From NCBI RefSeq assembly GCF_025993685.1, contig NZ_DAJPEN010000001.1, forward strand, positions 3,410,001-3,474,000: DNA of 64,000 nt. The letters are read 5' to 3'. Source of the stretch: Bacteroides mediterraneensis (lineage in GTDB: Bacteria > Bacteroidota > Bacteroidia > Bacteroidales > Bacteroidaceae). The position numbers were made by a program, and so were the translations under genes. Under the pieces are notes generated by a model, which did not search any database, was not told the DNA's origin, and worked only from the letters and a program-made list of their open reading frames with translations. Shown piece after piece: positions 41,500-49,201 of the stretch (its first letter is position 1; each line of letters starts with the position of its first letter).

Positions 41500-42872
41500 T
41501 ACCAGTTCAATAAGCCCAATTCATTCATAAAAATAGCCAGAATGCCAACCGGTGCCACAAACCGCAGAACCAGCAGATAGACAGGATAATAAGGGGCTTT
41601 CAAACTGCCATAATTCGTCACTTCACCTTTTACGATTTTCTTATCCAGTACCCATCCTACAAAGATTGCCGCAAACATGCCGCAAACCGGAAGCATAATC
41701 TTGGCTGTCAGGTAATCCAACGCATCAAACATGTTCAAGCCGCCAACCTTGACGCTGCTCCACACGCCCAATGCCAGCGAAGAAATAACTCCGATAACCA
41801 AACAGCCTGCTGTCACAATACAAGCGGCACGTCCCCGCGTGAAATGGAACTTCTCGTGCAAAAAGGCTGTCGATACCTCATGCAAGGAGATGGTAGAAGT
41901 CAAGGCAGCCAGTGCCAACAGCACATAAAAGGCAATCGAACATACATAAGCCAGCCACGGCACATTGGCAAAGGCCTGCTGGAATACGTTGGGCAACGTA
42001 ATGAATATCAATGAAGGGCCTGCATCCGGTTGAATACCGACAGAGAAGGCTGCCGGAAAAATAATCAATCCAGCCAATACTGCCACACAGGTATCAATGA
42101 TTCCCACGCTCAACGCCGTATGCCCCAAGCGGGTATCCTTTCCAAAATAAGAGGCGTATGTCGACAAGCACCCCATGCCCAAACTGAGAGAGAAAAAGGC
42201 CTGTCCCATAGCTCCTAGAAAGACGTCCGGAGTCACCTTGCTAAAGTCCGGATGCAAAAGGAACTTCACTCCTTTCTCTGCCCCCGGTAACATCACAGAG
42301 CAAACAGCCAGCAGAATTACCAGAATAAACAAAATCGGCATCATGATTTTGGACGATTTCTCTATCCCTTCCTTCACTCCTTTCACTATGACGAAATGCG
42401 TGGCAAACATAAACAGGAACAACCAAAGCAGCGGACGGAAAGGCTGCTGCGAAAAATCCTGAAACATCGTCACGTATTCTCCGGAAGTCTTGTCCGACAA
42501 GCCCAAAGTCGCCGCCTGCCAAACATATTCCAGAGTCCATCCGGCCACCACGGAATAATAACCTAAAATCAGGAAACCGGTCAAAACTCCGGCATATCCG
42601 ACCCATTTCCAGTGCGAACCCGGAGCCAAGGTCTCATAAGCCCCTCCCGTACATGCTTTCGCACGACGTCCGATGGTAAACTCTGCAATCATAATGGGAA
42701 GTCCAAATACAATCACGCATCCCAAATATATCAGTATAAACGCAGCTCCGCCATGGTTTCCTGTCTCATAAGGAAAACGCCAAATGTTACCCAAACCTAC
42801 TGCAGAACCGGCGGCAGCAAGAATCGCTCCCAACTTACTTCCAAAATTTGCTCGTTCATTTTTGTGCTGCAT
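41499..42872 (-). CDS. NSS-family sodium-dependent transporter
   Basis: A 457-residue neurotransmitter:sodium symporter homologue with about 12 helices and the signature RANFGSKLGAILAAAGSAVGLGNIWRFPY (in blocks), giving the sodium and substrate site in helix 1. Other family features: GGAAFILIYLGCVIVFGLPI and FFSLSLGMGCLSTYASY. Bacterial members import amino acids such as leucine or tryptophan. The downstream HhH gene starts at its last base; no functional link is known. Confidence 0.94.
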   Translation of the reverse strand: MQHKNERANFGSKLGAILAAAGSAVGLGNIWRFPYETGNHGGAAFILIYLGCVIVFGLPIMIAEFTIGRRAKACTGGAYETLAPGSHWKWVGYAGVLTGFLILGYYSVVAGWTLEYVWQAATLGLSDKTSGEYVTMFQDFSQQPFRPLLWLFLFMFATHFVIVKGVKEGIEKSSKIMMPILFILVILLAVCSVMLPGAEKGVKFLLHPDFSKVTPDVFLGAMGQAFFSLSLGMGCLSTYASYFGKDTRLGHTALSVGIIDTCVAVLAGLIIFPAAFSVGIQPDAGPSLIFITLPNVFQQAFANVPWLAYVCSIAFYVLLALAALTSTISLHEVSTAFLHEKFHFTRGRAACIVTAGCLVIGVISSLALGVWSSVKVGGLNMFDALDYLTAKIMLPVCGMFAAIFVGWVLDKKIVKGEVTNYGSLKAPYYPVYLLVLRFVAPVGILAIFMNELGLLNW

Positions 42873-42908
42873 AAATCATTTTATTATAATTACACTTCAA
42901 ACAGAAAA

Positions 42909-42916
42909 CAAAAGTA
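42909..42916 (-). promoter_or_regulatory. -7 box upstream of the NSS transporter gene
   Basis: TACTTTTG on the minus strand, 36 bases before the ATG. Confidence 0.5.
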
Positions 42917-42928
42917 TAAAAAATATCG

Positions 42929-42936
42929 TATTTTTG
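42929..42936 (+). promoter_or_regulatory. -7 box upstream of the VanZ gene
   Basis: TATTTTTG matches TAnnTTTG, 26 bases before the ATG at 42963. It is divergent from the NSS -7 box and supports the short VanZ start. Confidence 0.55.
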
Positions 42937-42962
42937 CACGAAAATTTAAAGTTTTACGCAAA

Positions 42963-43364
42963 ATGCAATTTTTAAGACATTACCCATTTTCTATTCTGAC
43001 GACGTTGGTGATTTGGTACCTATCCTTTTTTACCCCTCCTCAGACCCCACTGGAAGAGATTACAAATTTCGACAAACTTGTTCACCTCTGTATGTATGGA
43101 GGACTCAGTTCCGTGTTATGGATAGAATACCTGATTCATCATGCAATCATCAAAAAGTGGAAGCTGGCCATCGAATGCATCCTGTTTCCCATCCTGATGA
43201 GCGGATGCATCGAAATCCTGCAAGCCTATTGCACCGACAATCGGAGCGGAGACTGGATAGACTTTGCCGCCAACAGTGTGGGAGTATTACTGGCTTCTCT
43301 AGCCGGCCATTTTATCTATCGTCCCTTTATCAGAAAAAGATTCCATAACCCACAGTCAGAATAA
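42963..43364 (+). CDS. VanZ-family membrane protein
   Basis: A 133-residue protein with four predicted membrane helices and VanZ features: FDKLVHLCMYGGLS in the first half and GCIEILQAYC plus DWIDFAANSVGVLLASL in the second. The frame stays open to 42612, but that extension overlaps the NSS transporter start on the other strand and the promoter region, so ATG 42963 is the start. The function of chromosomal VanZ-like proteins is unknown; the name derives from teicoplanin resistance. Confidence 0.87.
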   Translation: MQFLRHYPFSILTTLVIWYLSFFTPPQTPLEEITNFDKLVHLCMYGGLSSVLWIEYLIHHAIIKKWKLAIECILFPILMSGCIEILQAYCTDNRSGDWIDFAANSVGVLLASLAGHFIYRPFIRKRFHNPQSE

Positions 43365-43400
43365 AAGAAAAACGTCGGGTGCTCTCACAGCAACCGACGT
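43365..43400 (-). terminator. Terminator of the ECF sigma factor gene
   Basis: ACGTCGG (43372-43378) pairs with CCGACGT (43394-43400), with an inner TGCT/AGCA pair; on the minus strand the stem is followed by TTTTTCTTTT. Confidence 0.88.
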
Positions 43401-43444
43401 CCATTAAATATATTATTTTTAAAGATAGAGAGTTATCAAACTGC

Positions 43445-43948
43445 TCAACGGAAATCTTTCAAATCTTCCTGCAACCTCTGCCGGGTGAAATAAATCCGAC
43501 TCTTCACGGTACCCAAAGGAAGATTCAGTTTATCCGCGATTTCACGATACTTGAATCCCGACACATACATCGCAAAAGGTACACGATATTCTTTAGGCAA
43601 TGCATTTACGATGCGGCGCATCTCTTTCAGGTCATACGAACCCTGCATGGAATCATCTTCAATATCCACTCCCAGATTCAAGAAAAACTGGTTGTCGGTA
43701 TTATCCACATACGTCTGGTCGCGCAAGGTTTTGCGGTAATTATTAATGAATATATTACGCATGATGGTATAAATCCATCCCTTGAAGTTCGTTTCAGCTA
43801 CATACTTTTCCTCATTGTCCAGAGCCTTCAATGAAGTCTCCTGGAGAAGGTCATTCGCTTCTTCACGGTCAGCCGTCAGTTTATAAGCGAAATGAAGTAG
43901 TTCTGTCTGCATGCTCAGCAGATTCTGAGCAAAAGTTGCCGTTTTCAT
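43445..43948 (-). CDS. ECF RNA polymerase sigma factor
   Basis: A 167-residue ECF sigma factor. Region 2: LHFAYKLTADREEANDLLQETSLKAL with FKGWIYTIMRNIFINNYRK; region 4: ALPKEYRVPFAMYVSGFKYREIADKLNLPLGTVKSRIYFTRQRL in blocks. It directs RNA polymerase to a dedicated promoter set. No anti-sigma factor gene is adjacent, unlike the SusC/D-type ECF systems, so its trigger is unknown. A single gene with its own terminator. Confidence 0.94.
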   Translation of the reverse strand: MKTATFAQNLLSMQTELLHFAYKLTADREEANDLLQETSLKALDNEEKYVAETNFKGWIYTIMRNIFINNYRKTLRDQTYVDNTDNQFFLNLGVDIEDDSMQGSYDLKEMRRIVNALPKEYRVPFAMYVSGFKYREIADKLNLPLGTVKSRIYFTRQRLQEDLKDFR

Positions 43949-44059
43949 AATTCTTTAGTCTTTCTTTTCTTAATTGAAATAATGTCTGCTTTTTCGTTTT
44001 GACACTGCAATATTAGCAGAAAAAGAAAGATCACTCTTCACAAAAACTGATAATCAAAC

Positions 44060-44091
44060 GGGTAAAAACTATCAACTGAGAGTTTTTACCC
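44060..44091. terminator. Hairpin overlapping the CYTH stop codon
   Basis: GGGTAAAAACT (44060-44070) pairs perfectly with AGTTTTTACCC (44081-44091), a 10-base loop between. The CYTH TAA lies inside one arm. Probably a terminator, though the T run after it is short. Confidence 0.7.
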
Positions 44092-44592
44092 CTTTCCCTG
44101 ACAGTTTTCAGGAAGGTTTTCAGCCCATTTCCGATAGGGAGACTTCATCAAGAATGAATTATAATACTTCACTTGTCCGGTCACTTCCTCCCCTAAGAAC
44201 GGAGGCCGGTCAAAAGCCTCATCCTCACTACCCAGCTCGATTTCTGCCACAACCAGTCCCTGATTGTCGCCATAAAACTCATCCACCTCGAACACATGTG
44301 TGCCACATCGCACCAGATAACGGGTCTTGTCAATCATTCCCGGCTCACACAGTTTCATCAGTTCTTCTGCCTCCTGCAGGGAGAGTGCATGTTCCCACTC
44401 ATACCGACTCATACCTGCCGCATCTGAGGGGCCTTTAATGGTCAAGTACCCCTCTTCATTCTGAATGCGCACCCGCACTGTTCGTCCTCTTTCACTGCAG
44501 ATATACCCCTGCTTGATACGTTTTTTCCCATAAGCCATCGATTTATAGGAATCATCGCACACCAAAAATTTCCGTTCTATTTCCTGTGACAT
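44086..44592 (-). CDS. CYTH-domain protein (inorganic triphosphatase-like)
   Basis: A 168-residue CYTH-domain (triphosphate tunnel) protein: MSQEIERKFLVCDDS carries the ExExK family signature, followed by IKQGYICSERGRTVRVRIQNEEGYLTIKG in blocks, YEWEHALSLQEAEELM, KTRYLV and VDEFYGDNQGLVVAEIEL. The activity is likely tripolyphosphatase or thiamine triphosphatase. An extended frame reaches 44667 but crosses the small membrane gene; the ATG at 44592 begins the family signature. It follows that small gene by 14 bases. Confidence 0.93.
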   Translation of the reverse strand: MSQEIERKFLVCDDSYKSMAYGKKRIKQGYICSERGRTVRVRIQNEEGYLTIKGPSDAAGMSRYEWEHALSLQEAEELMKLCEPGMIDKTRYLVRCGTHVFEVDEFYGDNQGLVVAEIELGSEDEAFDRPPFLGEEVTGQVKYYNSFLMKSPYRKWAENLPENCQGKG

Positions 44593-44606
44593 ATCACACT
44601 CTGGTA

Positions 44607-44747
44607 TCAGGAAGCCAATGCATAACCTACAATCATTAAAATAGCCAATAGAATCAAGACAATACAAATCATCTTGAACAGTCTATTGGCTTTCTCTTCT
44701 TCACGTTTCTCAAAATTTTGTCTTTTCACAGTTCTGTTGCGTCCCAT
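44607..44747 (-). CDS. 46-residue single-span membrane protein
   Basis: A small gene too short for routine calls. Translation gives a basic, charged N-terminus (MGRNRTVKRQNFEKREEEKA) and one hydrophobic helix (MICIVLILLAILMIVGYALA) before the stop TGA. It sits 14 bases upstream of the CYTH gene and 86 downstream of prfB on the same strand, suggesting a common transcript. No family is recognised. Support: intact frame, a clear topology and close spacing; no ribosome site is obvious. Function unknown. Confidence 0.68.
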   Translation of the reverse strand: MGRNRTVKRQNFEKREEEKANRLFKMICIVLILLAILMIVGYALAS

Positions 44748-44833
44748 AAGTTTTCATTTTTAGATTTAGCTCCCTAAAATTACAACTTATCCGCAAAAAG
44801 ACAAACAAAAAAACGCGTTTTCCGCAAAGTTTA

Positions 44834-45949
44834 TCAGTTTTCGCTATCTGAGAACTCCATCAGATAAGCTTTGATGAAACCATCAATCTTTCCATCCATC
44901 ACTCCGTTCACATCGGAAGTCTGGTAATTGGTACGGTGGTCTTTCACACGACGGTCATCAAACACGTAGCTTCGTATCTGAGAACCCCATTCAATCTTCT
45001 TCTTTCCGGCTTCTACCTTAGCCTGTTCCTCCATACGATGTTTCAGTTCCTTGTCATACAAGATAGAACGCAACTGACGCATGGCATTTTCCTTATTCTT
45101 CGGCTGGTCACGGGTTTCGGTATTTTCAATCAGGATTTCTTCTTCCTCACCAGTATAAGGGTCTTTGTACTGGTAACGCAAGCGGACACCCGATTCTACC
45201 TTGTTGACATTCTGTCCACCGGCACCCCCGCTTCGGAACGTATCCCATGACAAACGGGCCGGTTCTACCGTCACTTCAATCGAGTCATCAACCAACGGAG
45301 TCACAAATACGGAAGCAAACGAAGTCATTCGTTTACCTTGTGCATTATAAGGCGACACACGAACCAGACGGTGTACACCGTTCTCTCCTTTCAGATAGCC
45401 ATACGCGTAGGCCCCCTCAATGTTCATCGTCACCGTCTTGATACCGGCTTCATCCCCTTCCTGAAGATTGGCCACCGACAGTTTATATCCGTTGCTTTCC
45501 GCCCAACGCATATACATACGCATCAGCATGGAAGCCCAGTCCTGACTCTCCGTACCTCCGGCACCTGAATTGATTTTCAGCACGCAGTCCATCTGGTCGG
45601 CCTCCGAGCGAAGCATATTCTTCAGCTCCAGTGCTTCCACAGCCGAGAGTGCCTTTGCATAAGCCTCATCCACTTCTTCTTCCGTCACCAGTTCATCTTT
45701 ATAAAAATCGAAAGACAGCTGCAATTCATCTGCCAGCGTCTTCACCTCCTGATAACCGGTAATCCACTGCTGCAAAGCCTTCACTTTCTTCATCTGCGCT
45801 TCGGCAGCCTTCTGGTCATCCCAGAAACCGGGTGCCTGTGTACGAAGCTGTTCTTCTTCCACCTGTATCTTCTTCCCGTCTATATCCAAATAACGGTGTA
45901 AGGCTTCCGTACGTTCCTTTATGTCTTTCAGTTGCTCTATGGTAATCAT
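44834..45949 (-). CDS. prfB: Peptide chain release factor 2
   Basis: A 371-residue RF2 that reads UGA and UAA stops. Seen: the SPF tripeptide region as RVSPYNAQGKRMTSFASVFV, and GGAGGQNVNKVESGVRLRY containing the catalytic GGQ loop. Unlike E. coli, no in-frame UGA frameshift site occurs after HRYLDID (codons TTG GAT), so autoregulation by frameshifting is absent. A longer frame opens at 45991 inside the -7 box; the ATG at 45949 is used. A full promoter lies at 45990-46021. Confidence 0.96.
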   Translation of the reverse strand: MITIEQLKDIKERTEALHRYLDIDGKKIQVEEEQLRTQAPGFWDDQKAAEAQMKKVKALQQWITGYQEVKTLADELQLSFDFYKDELVTEEEVDEAYAKALSAVEALELKNMLRSEADQMDCVLKINSGAGGTESQDWASMLMRMYMRWAESNGYKLSVANLQEGDEAGIKTVTMNIEGAYAYGYLKGENGVHRLVRVSPYNAQGKRMTSFASVFVTPLVDDSIEVTVEPARLSWDTFRSGGAGGQNVNKVESGVRLRYQYKDPYTGEEEEILIENTETRDQPKNKENAMRQLRSILYDKELKHRMEEQAKVEAGKKKIEWGSQIRSYVFDDRRVKDHRTNYQTSDVNGVMDGKIDGFIKAYLMEFSDSEN

Positions 45950-45989
45950 AAAAATACGATAAATTAGTCCGTTTATATTTTCTCGCTGC

Positions 45990-46021
45990 AAAGATAGAAA
46001 AAGCCGAGCGCAGAGGCAAAT
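45990..46021 (-). promoter_or_regulatory. Promoter of prfB
   Basis: On the minus strand TTTG (46021-46018), a 20-base spacer and TATCTTTG (45997-45990), 40 bases before the prfB ATG. Confidence 0.75.
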
Positions 46022-46082
46022 AGAAAACGCAGTTTTCTAAATTTGACTATGCCGAGGCGCATCCTATCTTCTCTAATGACAG

Positions 46083-46113
46083 AAAAAACAGGCACCCCTG
46101 AAAGAGTGCCTGT
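46083..46113 (-). terminator. Terminator of the acyl-CoA synthetase gene
   Basis: ACAGGCAC (46088-46095) pairs with GTGCCTGT (46106-46113), with T6 following on the minus strand, 18 bases past the stop. Confidence 0.88.
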
Positions 46114-46130
46114 AGATAAAAGTCTGCTAT

Positions 46131-47945
46131 TTAGCCGATATTTTCTTCATACATTTTGTCGATGACATCCTTGTAGTTCCGGGCCACCACCGCACGTTTC
46201 AGCTTCAAAGTGTTCGTCAGTTCCCCCCGTTCCATACTGAACGGTTCGGGCAGCAACGTGAAACGTTTCACCTGTTCATAATGGGCAAATTCCTGCTGGA
46301 GGGTATCTATCCGAAGCCTGAACAGTTCCACAATCTGCGGATTTTCGAGCAAGTCCTTCCGACTGGTAAAAGCGATGTGATGTTCCCGGGCAAATTTCTC
46401 CACCTGTGCGTATTCCGGTACAATCAAGGCAGACACAAACTTACGCTGGTCGGCAATAATGGTCACCTGGTCAATGTAACGGTCTACCACCAGTTTCGTC
46501 TCGATGGCCTGTGGAGCAATGTATTTTCCATTGGAAGTCTTGAAGAGATCCTTGATACGGTCTGTCAGATACAGGAACCCATCCTTCATGTATCCGGCAT
46601 CTCCCGTCCGGAACCAGCCGTCTTCCGTAAAAGCCTGCTTGGTGATTGCTTCTTTCTTGTAATATCCTTTTGTAATGGTTCCTCCATGAAGTTGGATTTC
46701 GTTGTTTTCACCGATACGGACTTCCACGCCCGGCAATACCCGCCCGACGCTTCCTATCCGGAAATCTCTCTTCCATTCACAGGAAACCGTAGCGGTACTT
46801 TCCGTCAATCCATATCCGGCAATCATGTTGATTCCCACGGAATGCACAAACTCTTCCACCTTTTCCGGTATGGCCGCCCCGGCTGTAGGGAAGAAATTAC
46901 CGTTCTCAATCCCGATGGTTTTCTTCAAAAGGCTGTAGATAGTCCGCTCATAGAATTTATATTTCATGTGCAACACGGCCGGAGGCGTTTTCCCGTTCAT
47001 CAGATACGTGATATTATGCTCCTTGCCCACCCGCAGTGCATCCAGCATCAGGGCTTTCTTCAACCCAGTGGTCTCATTGATTTTTTCCTGTACGCCTGCA
47101 TATACCTTTTCCCAGAAACGCGGCACACTGCACATCGCGGTAGGGCGGATTTCCTTGATGGTTTTCTGGATATCCTGGGGTTTCAGGTTGATGCACAGCA
47201 TACAACCCCTGTGCAGGCAATAGAAAGCCCATCCCCGTTCAAAAATATGCGTAAACGGCAGAAAATTCATCACCACATCGTTCTCTCCCAGCTCGGTGAG
47301 ACGCGCGTTATGCCCTTTGAAAGCCGCCTCATAATTGGAGTGATGCAACATCACTCCCTTGGAGTCGCCCGTAGTGCCGGAAGTGTATAAAATATTGGCC
47401 AAATCATCGGGAGAAGAAGCCGACGTACGTTCCTCCACTTCACCTTGCCACTTTTCCTCTTTAGCCAGTTTCAGAAAATCAGAAAAATAAATCGAATTGC
47501 AATCTCCGTCGGCCCGTTTCACCTCCGGATCGAAAATAATAATTTTCTTCAAAGAACGGCACAGGCTCTGTACCCGATAGGCCACATCATACTGATACTG
47601 TTCGCCGACAAACAAGAAGCGGATGCCGGCATCCTCCACGATATAATGTACCTGTGCCTCCGAACTGGTGGCATACAAAGGAACCGTCACGACCCGGCTT
47701 CTGAAAGCTCCGAAATCTACATAAAAACATTCTGGCTTATTTTGTGAGAAGACTCCTACATTCTCTTGCACCTCTACTCCTGCAGCCACTAAAGCCCTGG
47801 CTACCTCGTCAACCAAATTCGCAAATCCGTTCCAAGTGACAGGAATCCATGTAGAAGTGGTGTAATCACGGTATTTTAAGGCAACTTTATCCCCATATTT
47901 TTCTGCTTGTCGCCGCACAAGCCGGGACAAATATGAATTAACCAT
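46131..47945 (-). CDS. AMP-forming long-chain acyl-CoA synthetase
   Basis: A 604-residue ANL-superfamily ligase. The P-loop ILYTSGTTGDSKGVMLHHSN, the AYGLTEST adenine motif and the hinge aspartate in WFRTGDAGYMKDG plus LTDRIKDLFKTSNGKYIAP are all present. It activates a fatty acid with ATP to an acyl-AMP, then CoA. The long-chain call comes from similarity to the FadD/FAA class with insertions (for example GINMIAGYGLTEST and PTAMCSVPRFWEKVY). Monocistronic, between its own -7 box and terminator. Confidence 0.92.
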   Translation of the reverse strand: MVNSYLSRLVRRQAEKYGDKVALKYRDYTTSTWIPVTWNGFANLVDEVARALVAAGVEVQENVGVFSQNKPECFYVDFGAFRSRVVTVPLYATSSEAQVHYIVEDAGIRFLFVGEQYQYDVAYRVQSLCRSLKKIIIFDPEVKRADGDCNSIYFSDFLKLAKEEKWQGEVEERTSASSPDDLANILYTSGTTGDSKGVMLHHSNYEAAFKGHNARLTELGENDVVMNFLPFTHIFERGWAFYCLHRGCMLCINLKPQDIQKTIKEIRPTAMCSVPRFWEKVYAGVQEKINETTGLKKALMLDALRVGKEHNITYLMNGKTPPAVLHMKYKFYERTIYSLLKKTIGIENGNFFPTAGAAIPEKVEEFVHSVGINMIAGYGLTESTATVSCEWKRDFRIGSVGRVLPGVEVRIGENNEIQLHGGTITKGYYKKEAITKQAFTEDGWFRTGDAGYMKDGFLYLTDRIKDLFKTSNGKYIAPQAIETKLVVDRYIDQVTIIADQRKFVSALIVPEYAQVEKFAREHHIAFTSRKDLLENPQIVELFRLRIDTLQQEFAHYEQVKRFTLLPEPFSMERGELTNTLKLKRAVVARNYKDVIDKMYEENIG

Positions 47946-47975
47946 CTATTTTTCTTTATTTTATTATTTCTTTTG

Positions 47976-47983
47976 CAAATATA
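47976..47983 (-). promoter_or_regulatory. -7 box upstream of the acyl-CoA synthetase gene
   Basis: TATATTTG on the minus strand, 30 bases before the ATG. Confidence 0.5.
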
Positions 47984-48035
47984 GGATTTTATTTGGAATG
48001 TCTTGCCAATCTAAATTTTTTCTCATAAAAAAGAG

Positions 48036-48043
48036 TATCTTTG
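48036..48043 (+). promoter_or_regulatory. -7 box upstream of the M20 deacylase gene
   Basis: TATCTTTG matches TAnnTTTG, 26 bases before the ATG at 48070, which argues against the longer frame beginning at 47998. Confidence 0.55.
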
Positions 48044-48069
48044 CAGGGAATCTAAAACAGGTAATATTT

Positions 48070-49134
48070 ATGATAGATATAGGTTACTACACATCTGAAG
48101 CGCTGACTCTGCTGCATTCACTGATTGGAATTCCTTCTATCAGCCGGGAAGAAGAGGCAGCAGCCGACTTCCTGCAAAATTACATAGAAGAAACCGGTAT
48201 CATGACCGGACGTTCCGGCAACAACATCTGGTGCATCAGCCCCATGTTCGATATCCAGAAACCTACCATCCTGCTGAATTCACACATTGATACCGTCAAA
48301 CCGGTGAGCGGATGGAGAAAACAGCCGTTCACTCCCAAGAATGAGAACGGAAAACTCTACGGACTGGGAAGCAACGATGCGGGAGCCAGTTTGGTATCTC
48401 TTTTCCAGGTATATCGCTACCTCAGCATGACCACACAAAGCTATAACCTGATTTATCTGGCATCATGTGAAGAAGAGGTATCCGGGAAAAACGGAATTGA
48501 AAGCGTGCTCCATCAGCTTCCTCCCATTGCCTTGGGCGTGGTGGGAGAACCTACGGAAATGCACCCGGCCATCGCCGAAAAAGGATTGATGGTACTCGAC
48601 GTGACGGCCCGCGGAAAATCCGGACATGCTGCCCGCAACGAGGGAGAAAATGCCATCTACAAAATCCTGCCGGACATCGAATGGTTCCGTACCTACCAGT
48701 TCCCAAAAGAATCTTCTTTACTGGGACCCGTCAAGATGAGCGTGACCCAGATTAATGCCGGCACACAGCACAACGTGATTCCGGACTTATGCAGCATGGT
48801 GGTCGACATCCGCAGCAACGAATGCTATTCCAATGAAGAACTGTTTGCCGAAATAGGGAAACACGTGCAAAGCGAAGTGAAGGCCCGCTCTTTTCGCCTC
48901 AACTCTTCCAGCATTCCGGCCGACCATCCTTTCGTGAAACGGGCTATCGAACTGGGAAAAACGCCATTCGGTTCTCCCACTCTGTCGGATCAGGCACTGA
49001 TGCCTTTCCCCTCCGTCAAAATCGGTCCGGGAAAATCCTCCCGCTCACATACGGCCGACGAATATGTGCTGGTCAGCGAAATCGAAGAAGCAATTTCCAT
49101 TTATGTGCAAATTCTGGATGGACTGAAAATTTAA
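48070..49134 (+). CDS. M20-family deacylase, ArgE-like
   Basis: A 354-residue M20 metallopeptidase-fold enzyme: metal ligands in LLNSHIDTVKPVSGW, GLGSNDAGASLVSLFQVY, the catalytic glutamates in LASCEEEVSGKNGIES, and GEPTEMHPAIAEKGLMVLDVTARGKSGHAAR in blocks. ArgE relatives release ornithine or citrulline from acyl precursors; Bacteroides arginine synthesis uses succinylated intermediates, so a succinyl substrate is possible. No arginine genes are adjacent. ATG 48070 (MIDIGYYTSEAL) is used because the -7 box overlaps the longer frame. Confidence 0.85.
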   Translation: MIDIGYYTSEALTLLHSLIGIPSISREEEAAADFLQNYIEETGIMTGRSGNNIWCISPMFDIQKPTILLNSHIDTVKPVSGWRKQPFTPKNENGKLYGLGSNDAGASLVSLFQVYRYLSMTTQSYNLIYLASCEEEVSGKNGIESVLHQLPPIALGVVGEPTEMHPAIAEKGLMVLDVTARGKSGHAARNEGENAIYKILPDIEWFRTYQFPKESSLLGPVKMSVTQINAGTQHNVIPDLCSMVVDIRSNECYSNEELFAEIGKHVQSEVKARSFRLNSSSIPADHPFVKRAIELGKTPFGSPTLSDQALMPFPSVKIGPGKSSRSHTADEYVLVSEIEEAISIYVQILDGLKI

Positions 49135-49151
49135 GTTCCATACTCTCTATA

Positions 49152-49195
49152 AAAAAAAGTGATTCTCTCCAGTTATGGAAAGAATCACTTTTTTT
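49152..49195. terminator. Bidirectional terminator between deacylase and GH31 genes
   Basis: AAAAAGTGATTCT and its complement AGAATCACTTTTT flank a short loop (49152-49195), with A and T runs on both sides. Confidence 0.9.
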
Positions 49196-49201
49196 ATGGT
49201 A

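Noticed and set aside
42612..42962. Longer VanZ start
   Set aside because: The extension lies opposite the start of the NSS transporter gene and upstream of the -7 box at 42929-42936, and lacks VanZ similarity.
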